Shown piece after piece: positions 1 through 9,064 of a stretch of 34,098 nt of DNA (within the stretch, counting starts at the first letter, position 1; each line of letters begins with the position of its first letter). The DNA is taken from positions 1 to 34,098 of the forward strand of contig JAAEMV010000331.1 of the NCBI GenBank assembly GCA_024225195.1, given 5' to 3'. The translations under genes and the position numbers were made by a program. A model generated the notes under the pieces. It was given only the letters and a program-made list of their open reading frames with translations, had not been told where the DNA came from and did not search any database. This stretch comes from Planctomycetaceae bacterium (GTDB lineage Bacteria > Planctomycetota > Planctomycetia > Pirellulales > Pirellulaceae).

Positions 1-1
1 A

Positions 2-253
2 TCGGAAACTTTTTACGATGGCTACGTCGTCAATGCGATCATGGACGCCGCCTATCAGTCGGTAAAATCGAAACGATGGGAGTCAATCGAGTTGCCGGTT
101 TGGCGAGGTCAGGAGCAAACGGATCATATTTCAGTAAGTCGAGATTTTGATGATGAACACCACTTGGTAAAACAGGAGCGAATGCCCGATGGTTCCACAA
201 AGGTGATCTTGAAAAACAAAACGACCGGTGAAATTAGCCAGAAAATTATCTAG
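2..253 (+). CDS. C-terminal fragment of a Gfo/Idh/MocA-family oxidoreductase (5' truncated by window edge)
   Basis: The frame is open from base 2 (SETFYDGYVVNAIMDAAYQSVKSKRWESIELPVWRG...), and the listed ORF at 41 is an internal Met. The 'F.DGY..N.I.DA.Y.S...W' pattern is typical of the C-terminus of Gfo/Idh/MocA-type dehydrogenases. Confidence 0.6.
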   Translation, partial: SETFYDGYVVNAIMDAAYQSVKSKRWESIELPVWRGQEQTDHISVSRDFDDEHHLVKQERMPDGSTKVILKNKTTGEISQKII

Positions 254-280
254 TGATTTTCTAATTTCATCGGTAGTCGT

Positions 281-1060
281 TTAACGCAGTTCCAATAATT
301 CGCTGACATCGTAACGACTTGCCACGTGTACTGGGAAATCATCTCCTAAAATTTCGCGGTGAATCTCGCGAGCACGAGCCGGCTCGTTATTTTCTTCGGA
401 AAGATGGCAAAGACAGGCCCATTGAAGGCGTTCGGTTTTTGTTTGCTTCAATAACATCGCTGAATCTTTGTTGGAGAGATGCCCTCCATCTCCACTAATT
501 CGTGATTTTAAATGCTCCGGATAGGGTCCATTTTCAAGCATCTCGGAATCGTAATTACTTTCAATGATGACAGCGTCCAGCGATTTTAAAACATCCCGCA
601 ACCCATCAAATGCATGCCCTAAATCAGTCAAAATTCCAACACGATGTTTTTGATCTTCGACAACAAATGCAACGCCGTCGACACTGTCATGCGGTGTCGG
701 AATCGAGTGAACTGTAACAGAGCCGAACGACTGAGAATTTCCGGCAGTAAACAGTCGAATACGATCGAGTTTGCCGATTTTCTGATTGCGTTGAACGGCG
801 TCTAGTGTCCGGCGGGTAATGTAAACTGGCATTCCAAATTTTCGCTGGAAAACGCCGACCGCGCGAGTGTGGTCACTATGGTCGTGGGAAATAAACAGTG
901 CGTCGACGTCGCGAATGTCTCGATCGTGGTGGGCAAGTCTTATTTCAGCTTGTTTCCCGCTGATGCCAGCGTCAAACAGGAGCTTAATGTCCCCTGATTC
1001 GACGTAAAAACAATTTCCGTTACTTCCGGATTGAAGAGATACTACTTTCATGGATGTCAA
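281..1060 (-). CDS. MBL-fold metallo-hydrolase, YycJ/WalJ-like
   Basis: The N-terminal 'SLQSGSNGNCFYVESGDIKLLFDAGIS' and metal-binding 'ISHDHSDHTRAVGVFQRKFGMPVY' (HxHxDH) are typical of YycJ-like MBL proteins. Also 'SNYDSEMLENGPYPEHLKSRISGDGGHLSN'. Confidence 0.85.
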   Translation of the reverse strand: MTSMKVVSLQSGSNGNCFYVESGDIKLLFDAGISGKQAEIRLAHHDRDIRDVDALFISHDHSDHTRAVGVFQRKFGMPVYITRRTLDAVQRNQKIGKLDRIRLFTAGNSQSFGSVTVHSIPTPHDSVDGVAFVVEDQKHRVGILTDLGHAFDGLRDVLKSLDAVIIESNYDSEMLENGPYPEHLKSRISGDGGHLSNKDSAMLLKQTKTERLQWACLCHLSEENNEPARAREIHREILGDDFPVHVASRYDVSELLELR

Positions 1061-1260
1061 TTTTATGGTGACAATTCAGTTTGACTAGACGACGGCTTTG
1101 GAAACTAGCTCTATGTGAAGTAATCGACGAACCAGAATCAAAATCGCATTAGAAACGCCGATGGGATCTTAGGCATGAATCTATTTTTTTAAAAAAGGTG
1201 AATAAGCAATGCGAAAAAAGCTAAACTAAACTAGCTGAATTAATTCATTTCTTTCGTGAA

Positions 1261-2097
1261 GTGGGTAGCAAATACACTTCGCGGGCTGAGAGTCAATTGA
1301 CCAATCATATCGACAGTTATCGAAATACAGAATTACCGAAACACCAACATGAACCGGTAGATCCCCGACTTGTTGTGTCGATTGTAATCCCGTTCTTCAA
1401 TGAATCTCAAACCCTTGAGACCTTGGTGAATCGTGTGGTCGATAATCCTTTCTCCAAAGAGATTGTCCTCGTGGATGATGGCAGCACAGACGATTCACTT
1501 GCCATAGCGCAGCGGCTTGCCGCTCAACACTCAACCAGCACGGATGATTTCACCAATCGGCTAATTGTAAAAGTACATGAAAAAAACATTGGAAAGGGTG
1601 CCGCGCTGAAGACAGGTCTGTCGAGTGTTCGTGGTGAGGTGGTTGTTTTACAGGATGCGGATTTGGAATATCATCCCGAAGAGATTTTGCAACTGATTCA
1701 ACCGATCATTGATGGTCAAGCGGATGTGGTGTACGGAAGTCGGTTTATTAACAGGGGCTCGGATCAATCTCGCCATCAGCCCTCTGGCTATCGCTCCAAT
1801 TACATTGCCAATCAAGTTATCACCCGTTTCTCAAATTTGTTAACCGGCCTGAAGCTGACCGACATCGAAACTGGTTACAAAGTCTTCACTCGGGAAGTGG
1901 CTCAGAACCTCGCTCCATCGCTAGTGAGCCGAAGTTTTGCGATCGAGCCGGAAATCACGGCGAGGATCGCCAAACAAAAAGTACGGGTAGTTGAAGTACC
2001 GATCAGCTATTCCAGTCGAACCTATCAAGAGGGAAAGAAGATTGGCTGGTGGGACGGGATCAAGGCGTTACTGACGATTCTTCGGTTTGCAGTCTGA
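1261..2097 (+). CDS. Family 2 glycosyltransferase (dolichyl-phosphate mannosyltransferase-like)
   Basis: 'VSIVIPFFNESQTLETLVNRV', 'EIVLVDDGSTDDS', 'KNIGKGAALKTGL', 'VVLQDADLEYHPEE' and 'YGSRF' are GT-A/GT2 motifs. The start is a GTG and is uncertain. Confidence 0.85.
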   Translation: MGSKYTSRAESQLTNHIDSYRNTELPKHQHEPVDPRLVVSIVIPFFNESQTLETLVNRVVDNPFSKEIVLVDDGSTDDSLAIAQRLAAQHSTSTDDFTNRLIVKVHEKNIGKGAALKTGLSSVRGEVVVLQDADLEYHPEEILQLIQPIIDGQADVVYGSRFINRGSDQSRHQPSGYRSNYIANQVITRFSNLLTGLKLTDIETGYKVFTREVAQNLAPSLVSRSFAIEPEITARIAKQKVRVVEVPISYSSRTYQEGKKIGWWDGIKALLTILRFAV

Positions 2098-2099
2098 GT

Positions 2100-4328
2100 T
2101 TAGAGAACTCTCTGGCTTGCCGGAAAACTGCCGAGGACGGTTAAATTTTTACAGTGAGCACGAGCCTCACCGATGATTTGAGCGATCGCTGAATTAGTGC
2201 GGTGCCCCTCGATGTCAATAAAAAACGTGTAATCCCAGTTTTCTTCTCGACTGGGCCGTTTTTCCAGATGGGTGAGATTGATTGAGTTTCGTTTGAAAAC
2301 TTCCAGCACATCCATCAAAGCCCCCGATCGATCAGTGGTGGTAAACATGATGGAAGTTTTATCGTTACCTGAGATTAGGGTTTTGCTCTTCGATAAAATC
2401 AAAAATCGAGTCATGTTACTTTGTCGATCTTCGATGGCTTCAAAAAGTGGCCGAAGACCGTAAATCTCGCCGGCCAAGGAAGAACCAATCGCTGCGACTC
2501 CACAGTCAGGATCGTTATCTATTTCAGCTTTTGCTTTCATGGTTGCCAACGCAGTACTCTCGGTTGGTACACGCATGGCCTGTGGATATTGAGTGCTCAG
2601 CCAATTTCGACATTGCTCAAAAACACCTGGTTTCGAGTAAATTTTCTTTACTTGTTCTGGTTTGCAATTGGCAAGAAGACAGAACCGAATTTGAAATTTC
2701 ACTTCACCATAAATATTTAATTGATCGTGAAGGTCGATGAATGAGTCGAGTGTTTCATTGATACCTCCCACGGAACTGTTCTCGACAGGAACGAGTCCGT
2801 AATCGATCTCTCCGTTTACTACTTGTTGAAAGACGGTACGAATCTCACGTGCGGGAATAAAATTCACGCTTGATCCAAAATGCCGCACAGCAGCTAGGTG
2901 TGAAAATTCTCCTTCGGGTCCTAAGAAACCGATGCTTAGAGGTTTCTCAATTGCAAAACTGCCGCTCATCAATTCGCGATAGATTGATTCAAATGTTTTG
3001 TCGGTTAACGGACCGCTGTTCAGAGATTTTATCTTGTTGAGGACAGCGTGTTCGCGGTGAGGTGCATAAATTGGAACATCAGATTTTCTTTTGAAATCGC
3101 CGACTTTCACAACCAAATTAGCCCGTTCGTTTACCAGGTCGACGACGCGTTGATCCATCGTCTCAATCGCGGGTTCCAATTCAGTCAGTGAAGAATACTG
3201 GTTGGAAATTATTTCATTTTGATAGCGATAATTTTCGTCATAAATTGGAAAGCTTCCGAGGACATGGAGGCTTTTACAGTAAGCTCGGACTTCACCAAGA
3301 ATTTCCGCAATTTTTTCATCGTTGGCATGTCCAAGAATATCAACGAAAAAAGTGTAGTCACTTCCAACTTCGCGACCAGGTCGTTTTTCAATATGACTTA
3401 GATTGATGTTGTATCGTTTGAAAACTGAGAGAATATCTACCAAGGAACCAGGCCGGTCGGAGCAAGTAAACATCAATGATGCTTTGTCCTTACCAGTAAT
3501 TTCAGTTTCGCGTTTTGATAAAATTAGAAATCGGGTAATGTTGTTGTTGCAATCTTCGATACCGTCAAACAGCGTGTTTAACTCATAGAGTTCCCCGGCT
3601 TTGCTCGATCCGACAGCCACGACTCCATCCGATGGATTGGCGAGGTAGGCGATTTCAGCCGCACTGGCGGTACTCTGGGCGGGGATTTGCTGGGCGTTAG
3701 GATATTTTTGAGATAGCCACTGTCGGCACTGCGCCAGCGCTTCCCCTTTTGAGTAAATTACTTTGACGTTGTCAGGGTCACATTTACCTAAAAGAGAAAA
3801 TTGAATCGCTAATCGAATTTCTCCGTAAATTGTCAATCGGCCATGGTAATCAGAAAACGAATCGAGGGTTTCGATGATTGCACCGCCGGTGCTGTTTTCA
3901 ATCGGAACCAGTCCATAATCGACATGCCCTCGAGCCACTTCTTCAAATACACCTTCGAGTGCTCTTAGGTTTTCATAATCGACTGTGGGTCCAAAAAATT
4001 TGGAGGCCGCAAGATGGCTGAACGTACCCTGAGGTCCAAGGTAACCAACTCTTGTTGGCCGTCCTAAGACAAAGGCGCCGTTGAGAATTTCTCGATAAGC
4101 CCCTTCGAGCGCCGAATTGGGGATTGGACCCTCATTTTTGGAAACTACATTTCGGACCGCTTGAACTTCAGAATGCTGATCAATTCCACGGGCACCTGTT
4201 TGAGCTCGATGGATTCGGGCTCGTTCAACTGCCAGTTTTGATCGATCGTTGATCGCCTGAACCAGTCGCTGATCAACTTCGTCGATAGCGGTTCGCAACT
4301 GTAGTAGTGTTTTATCGGTCGCAGACAT
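2100..4328 (-). CDS. pheA: Tandemly duplicated P-protein: (chorismate mutase-prephenate dehydratase-ACT) x 2 in one polypeptide
   Basis: Copy 1 (aa ~1-372) has an AroQ-like helix region 'LLQLRTAIDEVDQRLVQAINDR', PDT 'GYLGPQGTFSHLAA', 'VPIENSTGGAI', 'NNITRFLIL', and ACT 'RPGSLVDIL...IEKRPGRE'. Copy 2 (aa ~378-742) repeats it: 'LTELEPAIETMDQRVVDLVNERANLVVKVGDFKRKSDVPIYAPHREHAVL', 'GFLGPEGEFSHLAA', 'VPVENSSVGGI', 'SNMTRFLIL', 'RSGALMDVL...LEKRPSREENWDY'. Confidence 0.92.
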   Translation of the reverse strand: MSATDKTLLQLRTAIDEVDQRLVQAINDRSKLAVERARIHRAQTGARGIDQHSEVQAVRNVVSKNEGPIPNSALEGAYREILNGAFVLGRPTRVGYLGPQGTFSHLAASKFFGPTVDYENLRALEGVFEEVARGHVDYGLVPIENSTGGAIIETLDSFSDYHGRLTIYGEIRLAIQFSLLGKCDPDNVKVIYSKGEALAQCRQWLSQKYPNAQQIPAQSTASAAEIAYLANPSDGVVAVGSSKAGELYELNTLFDGIEDCNNNITRFLILSKRETEITGKDKASLMFTCSDRPGSLVDILSVFKRYNINLSHIEKRPGREVGSDYTFFVDILGHANDEKIAEILGEVRAYCKSLHVLGSFPIYDENYRYQNEIISNQYSSLTELEPAIETMDQRVVDLVNERANLVVKVGDFKRKSDVPIYAPHREHAVLNKIKSLNSGPLTDKTFESIYRELMSGSFAIEKPLSIGFLGPEGEFSHLAAVRHFGSSVNFIPAREIRTVFQQVVNGEIDYGLVPVENSSVGGINETLDSFIDLHDQLNIYGEVKFQIRFCLLANCKPEQVKKIYSKPGVFEQCRNWLSTQYPQAMRVPTESTALATMKAKAEIDNDPDCGVAAIGSSLAGEIYGLRPLFEAIEDRQSNMTRFLILSKSKTLISGNDKTSIMFTTTDRSGALMDVLEVFKRNSINLTHLEKRPSREENWDYTFFIDIEGHRTNSAIAQIIGEARAHCKNLTVLGSFPASQRVL

Positions 4329-4528
4329 AAATTTATCGGTGGTATTGAAGCGTCATTGGGGATGGAGTAACCCGCTATTCTAATGTGAATTGCAGGTTGA
4401 ACCAATCCAGATCGAACAATACGAATTTGTTAATTCAGTCTCTACGTTTTTTGATATCGCCTCGGGAAACGGAGTTTCCGGTCATGGTAGGTTCGCCGGT
4501 TAATTACCAGCAGAGCCACGAGTTGATT

Positions 4529-5971
4529 TTAGAGAAAAATATAGCCCTCTTCACCGTGTTGAGTGACATCGAGGCCGCGTTGCTCTTCTTCCGGGGTCAC
4601 TCGCAGTCCGATCGTTACATTCAGAAGGGTTAAAAGGATGATTGATCCGACGATGGCAAGACTGGCGGCAGCCAAAATACTGACCAGTTGGTTCGTCAGC
4701 TGCGTGTAATTCGTAAAGCCACTTTCAATCAATCCCATGCGGCCTCCTTCTAGTTCGCCAGTGATGGAACGACTGGCAAACACGCCGGTCAAGATTGCAC
4801 CAACGCCCCCGCCTACGCCATGAACGCCGAAAGCATCGAGCGCGTCATCATATTGAAATCTTTTCTTAAGCGATGTGCAGGCAAAGAAACACACAATACC
4901 GGCGACGAAGCCAAGGACAATTCCTCCCATCGCGGTGACAGATCCGCAGGCTGGTGTAATGCAAACCAATCCGGCCACTGCGCCAGAACAGGCGCCTAAA
5001 ACGGTTGCCTTACCTCGTAATAGCCATTCGGCACCCGCCCAGGCGATCACTCCGGCGGCCGCAGCGAAGTGGGTAGAGACAAAAGCATTTACCGCACCTG
5101 TGCCCGCTGAAAGCGAACTACCAGCATTGAACCCAAACCAACCAACCCAGAGAAGAGCTGTGCCGATGCATGTATAAGTCAAATTATGTGGCGGCATCTG
5201 GTCTTTTCTAAACCCAATTCGTGAACCGACAAAAATGGCACAAACAAGTGCGGACACACCGGAACTAATATGCACAACGGTTCCGCCTGCGAAGTCGAGA
5301 GCAGGATATTTTGCGTCCGGGTTCCACTCGCATAACCAACCGGCGTCACTCCATACCCAATGACAGATCGGGCAGTAAATTAATAAACCCCACAGAACCA
5401 TGAAAATACACATGGTTGAAAATTTAAGTCGTTCGGCAAAGGCTCCGCAAATAAGCGCTGGAGTAATGATGAAGAACATTCCTTGGAAACACATGAAAAT
5501 AGAAGTTGGCAAAGTCCCTGTCGCAGGCGTAACAATTTCACCATCAACAAACGAGGGTGTGACACCGGCCAGAAAAACATGGTCGAAGTTGCCGAAATAA
5601 GGATTTGTCCCGCCGAATGCCAAGCTATACCCAACCACGGCCCATAAGATCGACATTAATCCCATCAGGAAAATACACTGCATCATTATGCTGAGGATAT
5701 TTTTCTTACGAACGAGTCCACCATAAAATAGGGCTAAACCCGGTGCGGTCATCATCAGAACCAAAGCTGAACAGACCAGCATCCACGCAATGTCAGCAGA
5801 AACGAACTCGGCTGGTGCTTCAGTGCCGATCGACTCTTCACCGAGACTATCGAGGAGGCTAGCAGGATTGGCTGTGTTTGCCGCTGTTTCTTGAGCCACT
5901 AAAACGTGACAGTTCTGAGTCCCAATAACCAAGGCAATCAGCACTGTAATTGAGCGAATGATAACGCCCAT
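4529..5971 (-). CDS. amt: Ammonium transporter (Amt family) with N-terminal signal sequence
   Basis: 'MLVCSALVLMMTAPGLALFYGGLVRKKNILS', 'FAGGTVVHISSGVSALV', 'WVGWFGFNAGSSLSAG' and 'ALDAFGVHGVGGGVGAILTGVFA' include the twin pore His motifs. Multiple TM segments. Confidence 0.95.
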   Translation of the reverse strand: MGVIIRSITVLIALVIGTQNCHVLVAQETAANTANPASLLDSLGEESIGTEAPAEFVSADIAWMLVCSALVLMMTAPGLALFYGGLVRKKNILSIMMQCIFLMGLMSILWAVVGYSLAFGGTNPYFGNFDHVFLAGVTPSFVDGEIVTPATGTLPTSIFMCFQGMFFIITPALICGAFAERLKFSTMCIFMVLWGLLIYCPICHWVWSDAGWLCEWNPDAKYPALDFAGGTVVHISSGVSALVCAIFVGSRIGFRKDQMPPHNLTYTCIGTALLWVGWFGFNAGSSLSAGTGAVNAFVSTHFAAAAGVIAWAGAEWLLRGKATVLGACSGAVAGLVCITPACGSVTAMGGIVLGFVAGIVCFFACTSLKKRFQYDDALDAFGVHGVGGGVGAILTGVFASRSITGELEGGRMGLIESGFTNYTQLTNQLVSILAAASLAIVGSIILLTLLNVTIGLRVTPEEEQRGLDVTQHGEEGYIFL

Positions 5972-6214
5972 GACACAACTCCTCTAAGAATTTCCATCCC
6001 GCCAGCCAGATACTTTGCAGAGGCTGTCGAGCTTATGTTTGAAGACGATTGTTGATCTTGCGAAATCTAAATCGAAACAACATCTAACCTTGGGATGCCG
6101 TGAATGTCAACTCGCTCAAGCGGTTGCTCGACAGTTGCCGCGCATTTCTCACGCTCTATTTCGTATATCAAAATGAGGGTGGAAATAATCACCCGCAACA
6201 CGCGTTAATGGCGT

Positions 6215-6739
6215 TCACTCCTGTGTGAGAAAAAACTCAACTGCGCGGCGATTAGATTCAAACGCAAATCGGTCAAGAATTTCTAGTGAAGGTCGGGCAA
6301 TGTGAAATGACTCAACCTCGCCGGGTTGAGCGGTTAGGGGGTCGAATGAATCAACCCTGCATTCAAAAAAAACGTCGAGTACATCAATCGTAATTCCGCG
6401 GTACGTATATTGATTGGGAAACGAACAAAGATAGCTGGCGCGGGTTACTGTAAGTGATGTTTCTTCCATCACTTCTCTAGAGAGAGATTTTTCAAGAGGT
6501 TCGCCAGGGTCTACAAAGCCACCCGGTAGACCAAATTTTCCTTTGCCAGGATCCCGCCCGCGCACCAGAAACAGCAGTTCGTTATTTGAATTAACAACGA
6601 TCCCGCCAACCGCAGCGACGGGACTAAAGTAAAATACGAAACCACATTCTTTGCATGCGAAAGGAGAGGTTCCAGTCGCCTGCGTCTCTGCGCCACATCG
6701 AGGGCAAAACTGAAATGCGTCGGCAATGTGTTTAGTCAT
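6215..6739 (-). CDS. NUDIX hydrolase with N-terminal zinc ribbon
   Basis: Zinc ribbon 'FCPRCGAETQ...FACKECGFVFY', then Nudix box 'GGFVDPGEPLEKSLSREVMEETSL'. Confidence 0.9.
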   Translation of the reverse strand: MTKHIADAFQFCPRCGAETQATGTSPFACKECGFVFYFSPVAAVGGIVVNSNNELLFLVRGRDPGKGKFGLPGGFVDPGEPLEKSLSREVMEETSLTVTRASYLCSFPNQYTYRGITIDVLDVFFECRVDSFDPLTAQPGEVESFHIARPSLEILDRFAFESNRRAVEFFLTQE

Positions 6740-6776
6740 TGTACAAGTCGTCTTTTATTCGAAATGCGAAGTGGCA

Positions 6777-8867
6777 TCATTCAGCAAATTTAGAGGCAGT
6801 TATCACCAATCTGGGAACGGCATGAGGAGCGCGGGTCAGGATAGCAGATGCCGCTAAAACGGTTTGCTTCGATTGTTTGAGATAGGCCTCTTGTTTCAGG
6901 GTCGTTCCGAGATAATGCAGATTAGCGGCGGAAACACTGTTACCCCCGGGCATGGCTCCATCGCTTGCTCGTTTGCTACGAGCGATAAGTTGCTCGTGGT
7001 CTTTTGAAGTGTAAAAGTAACCTCCTTTTTCATCCCAAAACAAATCGTCTTGAGTTTTTTGGAGTTGGTTTGCTGCGTCAAGCCATTTTTGATTGCCATT
7101 AGCGCGATGAAGTGAAATTAAACCATCAATGACACAGGCGTAGTCAATCAGGTAGGCATTAAGTCGAGCCTGTCCATCGGTATAGGTTCGATAAAGTCGC
7201 CCGTCGGCAGAGACCATTTTTTCTAAGATAAAATTAGCAGCGTCTTCTGCTTTTTTAACATGATCCAAATTGTTTAAAATTCGACCGGCATCTGCATACC
7301 CTCGAATCATTAACCCATTCCAGGCTGCTAATATTTTTGTATCCAGCAACGGTCGTTGACGTTTTGCCCGAATATCAAAGAGTTTTTTCCGAATCGGGGT
7401 TAACTGAGACTCCAGTTCAGCAAGGGTCATTTTGCGAGCTGCCGCATGTTCACTCATCATCAATTTTAATTGCGGAGCATAAAATTCTTCTTCAAAATTC
7501 GGAGGCTCATCCAGTCGATACAGTTTTGAAAAAATCTCATACTCTTGATCCGTCAGTGCCGATTTGATTTCCTCGCGATCCCAACGGTAAAACTTTCCTT
7601 CGATACCCTCGGATTCTGCATCGAGAGAGGCATAAAATCCACCGCCAGGGGCGGACAATTCCCGACTCACGAACTCTAGAATTCCATTTGCAACATTTTT
7701 GAATTCCTCTTGTCCGGTAAGCTGGAATGCTTCTGCGTAGACAGTCGCGAGCTGACCATTGTCGTATAACATTTTTTCGAAGTGCGGGATGTGCCAAAAT
7801 CGATCGACGCTGTAACGATGGAAACCGCCTCCAAGATGATCATAAATGCCACCTTTGAGCATACCTTCGCAGGTTCTGACCAGTAACTTGGAAGCCTGCT
7901 CGTGAGTTTGTTCCGAGGCGTCAGGGTTCTGCTGCAAGTAATCTAATAAGAAAAACAGATTAGAAGGTTCGGGAAATTTTGGGCGACTTGGGTTGAGCGC
8001 GCTGTAGCCAAAACCTCCGTATCGGCTATCAAAACTCGCACTTAGGTTTTCAATTGTGTTGGCAGGCCACACAGCTTGAATTGGTAAACCAGTGTCCGGT
8101 TCAAGTCCAGCCAATAATTCACGTGTCCTTTCGGAGACCAACTCGGAGTCCTGAATAATTGCTTCTCGGTTGTTCTGATAAGCATCCTTCACTTTCTGGA
8201 TGATCGTCAGAAATCCCATCGAGGCTCCTCGATCTCCATCCCTGGCAGGCCAATAGGTGCCCCCAAAAAATGGTTTAGCTTCCGGTGTCATGAACATTGA
8301 CAGCGGCCATCCTCCTCCACCGGATCGAATGACTTGCAGTGCATTCATATAAATTTCGTCGACGTCCGGTCGTTCTTCTCGATCTACTTTGATGCAAATA
8401 AAATTCTCGTTTAAAAAATCGGCGATTTCCTGGTCGAGAAAAGATTCACGTTCCATCACATGACACCAGTGGCAACTTGAATAGCCGATAGATAGAAAAA
8501 TCGGCTTCCCAGATTTTTTTGCAAGAGCAAGAGTTTCATCATTCCAGGCATACCAGTTCACAGGATTGTGAGCGTGCATTAATAAGTAAGGGCTGGTCTC
8601 TTTGGAAAGCGCGTTTTCATGTGAAGGTGTTTGTGTTTTGGGTTGTTCGATTTCAGTTGGAGGTGAAACCTCGATCGGGTCACCGGGTGTCTTAGCTGTT
8701 GATTTAATTGCTGGCTCAATGTCCTGAGATTCCGCTTTGGAATCGGACTTGGAATCCGACTTGGAATCGGGTTGAGAAACAGATGGATTTGAATTGCAGG
8801 CGGGTAGGGCGATCAAACAGCACAGCCAAATTACATAACGACCGTATTGAAACATGGGTTGTCCCAA
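6777..8867 (-). CDS. DUF255 thioredoxin-domain protein (YyaL/SPATA20-like), putative lipoprotein
   Basis: 'LSKETSPYLLMHAHNPVNWYAWNDETLALAKKSGKPIFLSIGYSSCHWCHVMERESF', 'KVDREERPDVDEIYM', 'GGWPLSMFMTPEAKPFFGGTYWP', 'GGIYDHLGGGFHRYSVDRFWHIPHFEKMLYDN'. The N-terminus 'LCCLIALPACNSN' looks like a lipobox, followed by an SDSK repeat linker. Confidence 0.92.
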   Translation of the reverse strand: MGQPMFQYGRYVIWLCCLIALPACNSNPSVSQPDSKSDSKSDSKAESQDIEPAIKSTAKTPGDPIEVSPPTEIEQPKTQTPSHENALSKETSPYLLMHAHNPVNWYAWNDETLALAKKSGKPIFLSIGYSSCHWCHVMERESFLDQEIADFLNENFICIKVDREERPDVDEIYMNALQVIRSGGGGWPLSMFMTPEAKPFFGGTYWPARDGDRGASMGFLTIIQKVKDAYQNNREAIIQDSELVSERTRELLAGLEPDTGLPIQAVWPANTIENLSASFDSRYGGFGYSALNPSRPKFPEPSNLFFLLDYLQQNPDASEQTHEQASKLLVRTCEGMLKGGIYDHLGGGFHRYSVDRFWHIPHFEKMLYDNGQLATVYAEAFQLTGQEEFKNVANGILEFVSRELSAPGGGFYASLDAESEGIEGKFYRWDREEIKSALTDQEYEIFSKLYRLDEPPNFEEEFYAPQLKLMMSEHAAARKMTLAELESQLTPIRKKLFDIRAKRQRPLLDTKILAAWNGLMIRGYADAGRILNNLDHVKKAEDAANFILEKMVSADGRLYRTYTDGQARLNAYLIDYACVIDGLISLHRANGNQKWLDAANQLQKTQDDLFWDEKGGYFYTSKDHEQLIARSKRASDGAMPGGNSVSAANLHYLGTTLKQEAYLKQSKQTVLAASAILTRAPHAVPRLVITASKFAE
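8737..8772 (-). repeat. Three tandem 12-bp units encoding the SDSK-SDSK-type linker of the YyaL-like lipoprotein
   Basis: ttggaatcggac / ttggaatccgac / ttggaatcgggt read directly at 8737-8748, 8749-8760 and 8761-8772. Confidence 0.8.
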
Positions 8868-9064
8868 GGGTTAAGCCAGAAGGAAAAAGAGTTTTTAAAG
8901 TTAAACGATGTCAGAAGCGAACCCGGAAACCCAGCCAGAAATATCTATTTGTCAAAGTCAAATGGGCCGAGGTTCACTGGCACGTGCAGCAGTTGCTCTC
9001 ACGCTAGTTACCGCTTGGTAGCCGACTTATTTTCAGACGGAGAGAGCCTAGCGGAAGAACGATT

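Noticed and set aside
1181-1200. AT palindrome ttttttaaaaaa upstream of the glycosyltransferase
   Set aside because: Short homopolymer palindrome in an AT-rich intergenic region; no independent evidence of a site.
2272-3588. Plus-strand ORFs (2272-2463, 2421-2720, 2447-2740, 3188-3406, 3219-3401, 3403-3588) opposite pheA
   Set aside because: They are antisense to a well-supported CDS, have no recognisable domain, and their recurrence in both halves follows from the pheA duplication.
4145-4405. Minus-strand 86-aa ORF overlapping the pheA start
   Set aside because: Out-of-frame shadow of pheA with no domain.
4875-5177. 100-aa plus-strand ORF opposite amt
   Set aside because: Antisense to conserved transmembrane coding sequence; Ala/Pro-rich translation is a reverse-complement effect.
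6170-6205. Hairpin gggtg-gaaataat-caccc as terminator for the minus-strand NUDIX gene
   Set aside because: Only a 5-bp stem with a long loop and a poor U-tract; not strong enough to call.
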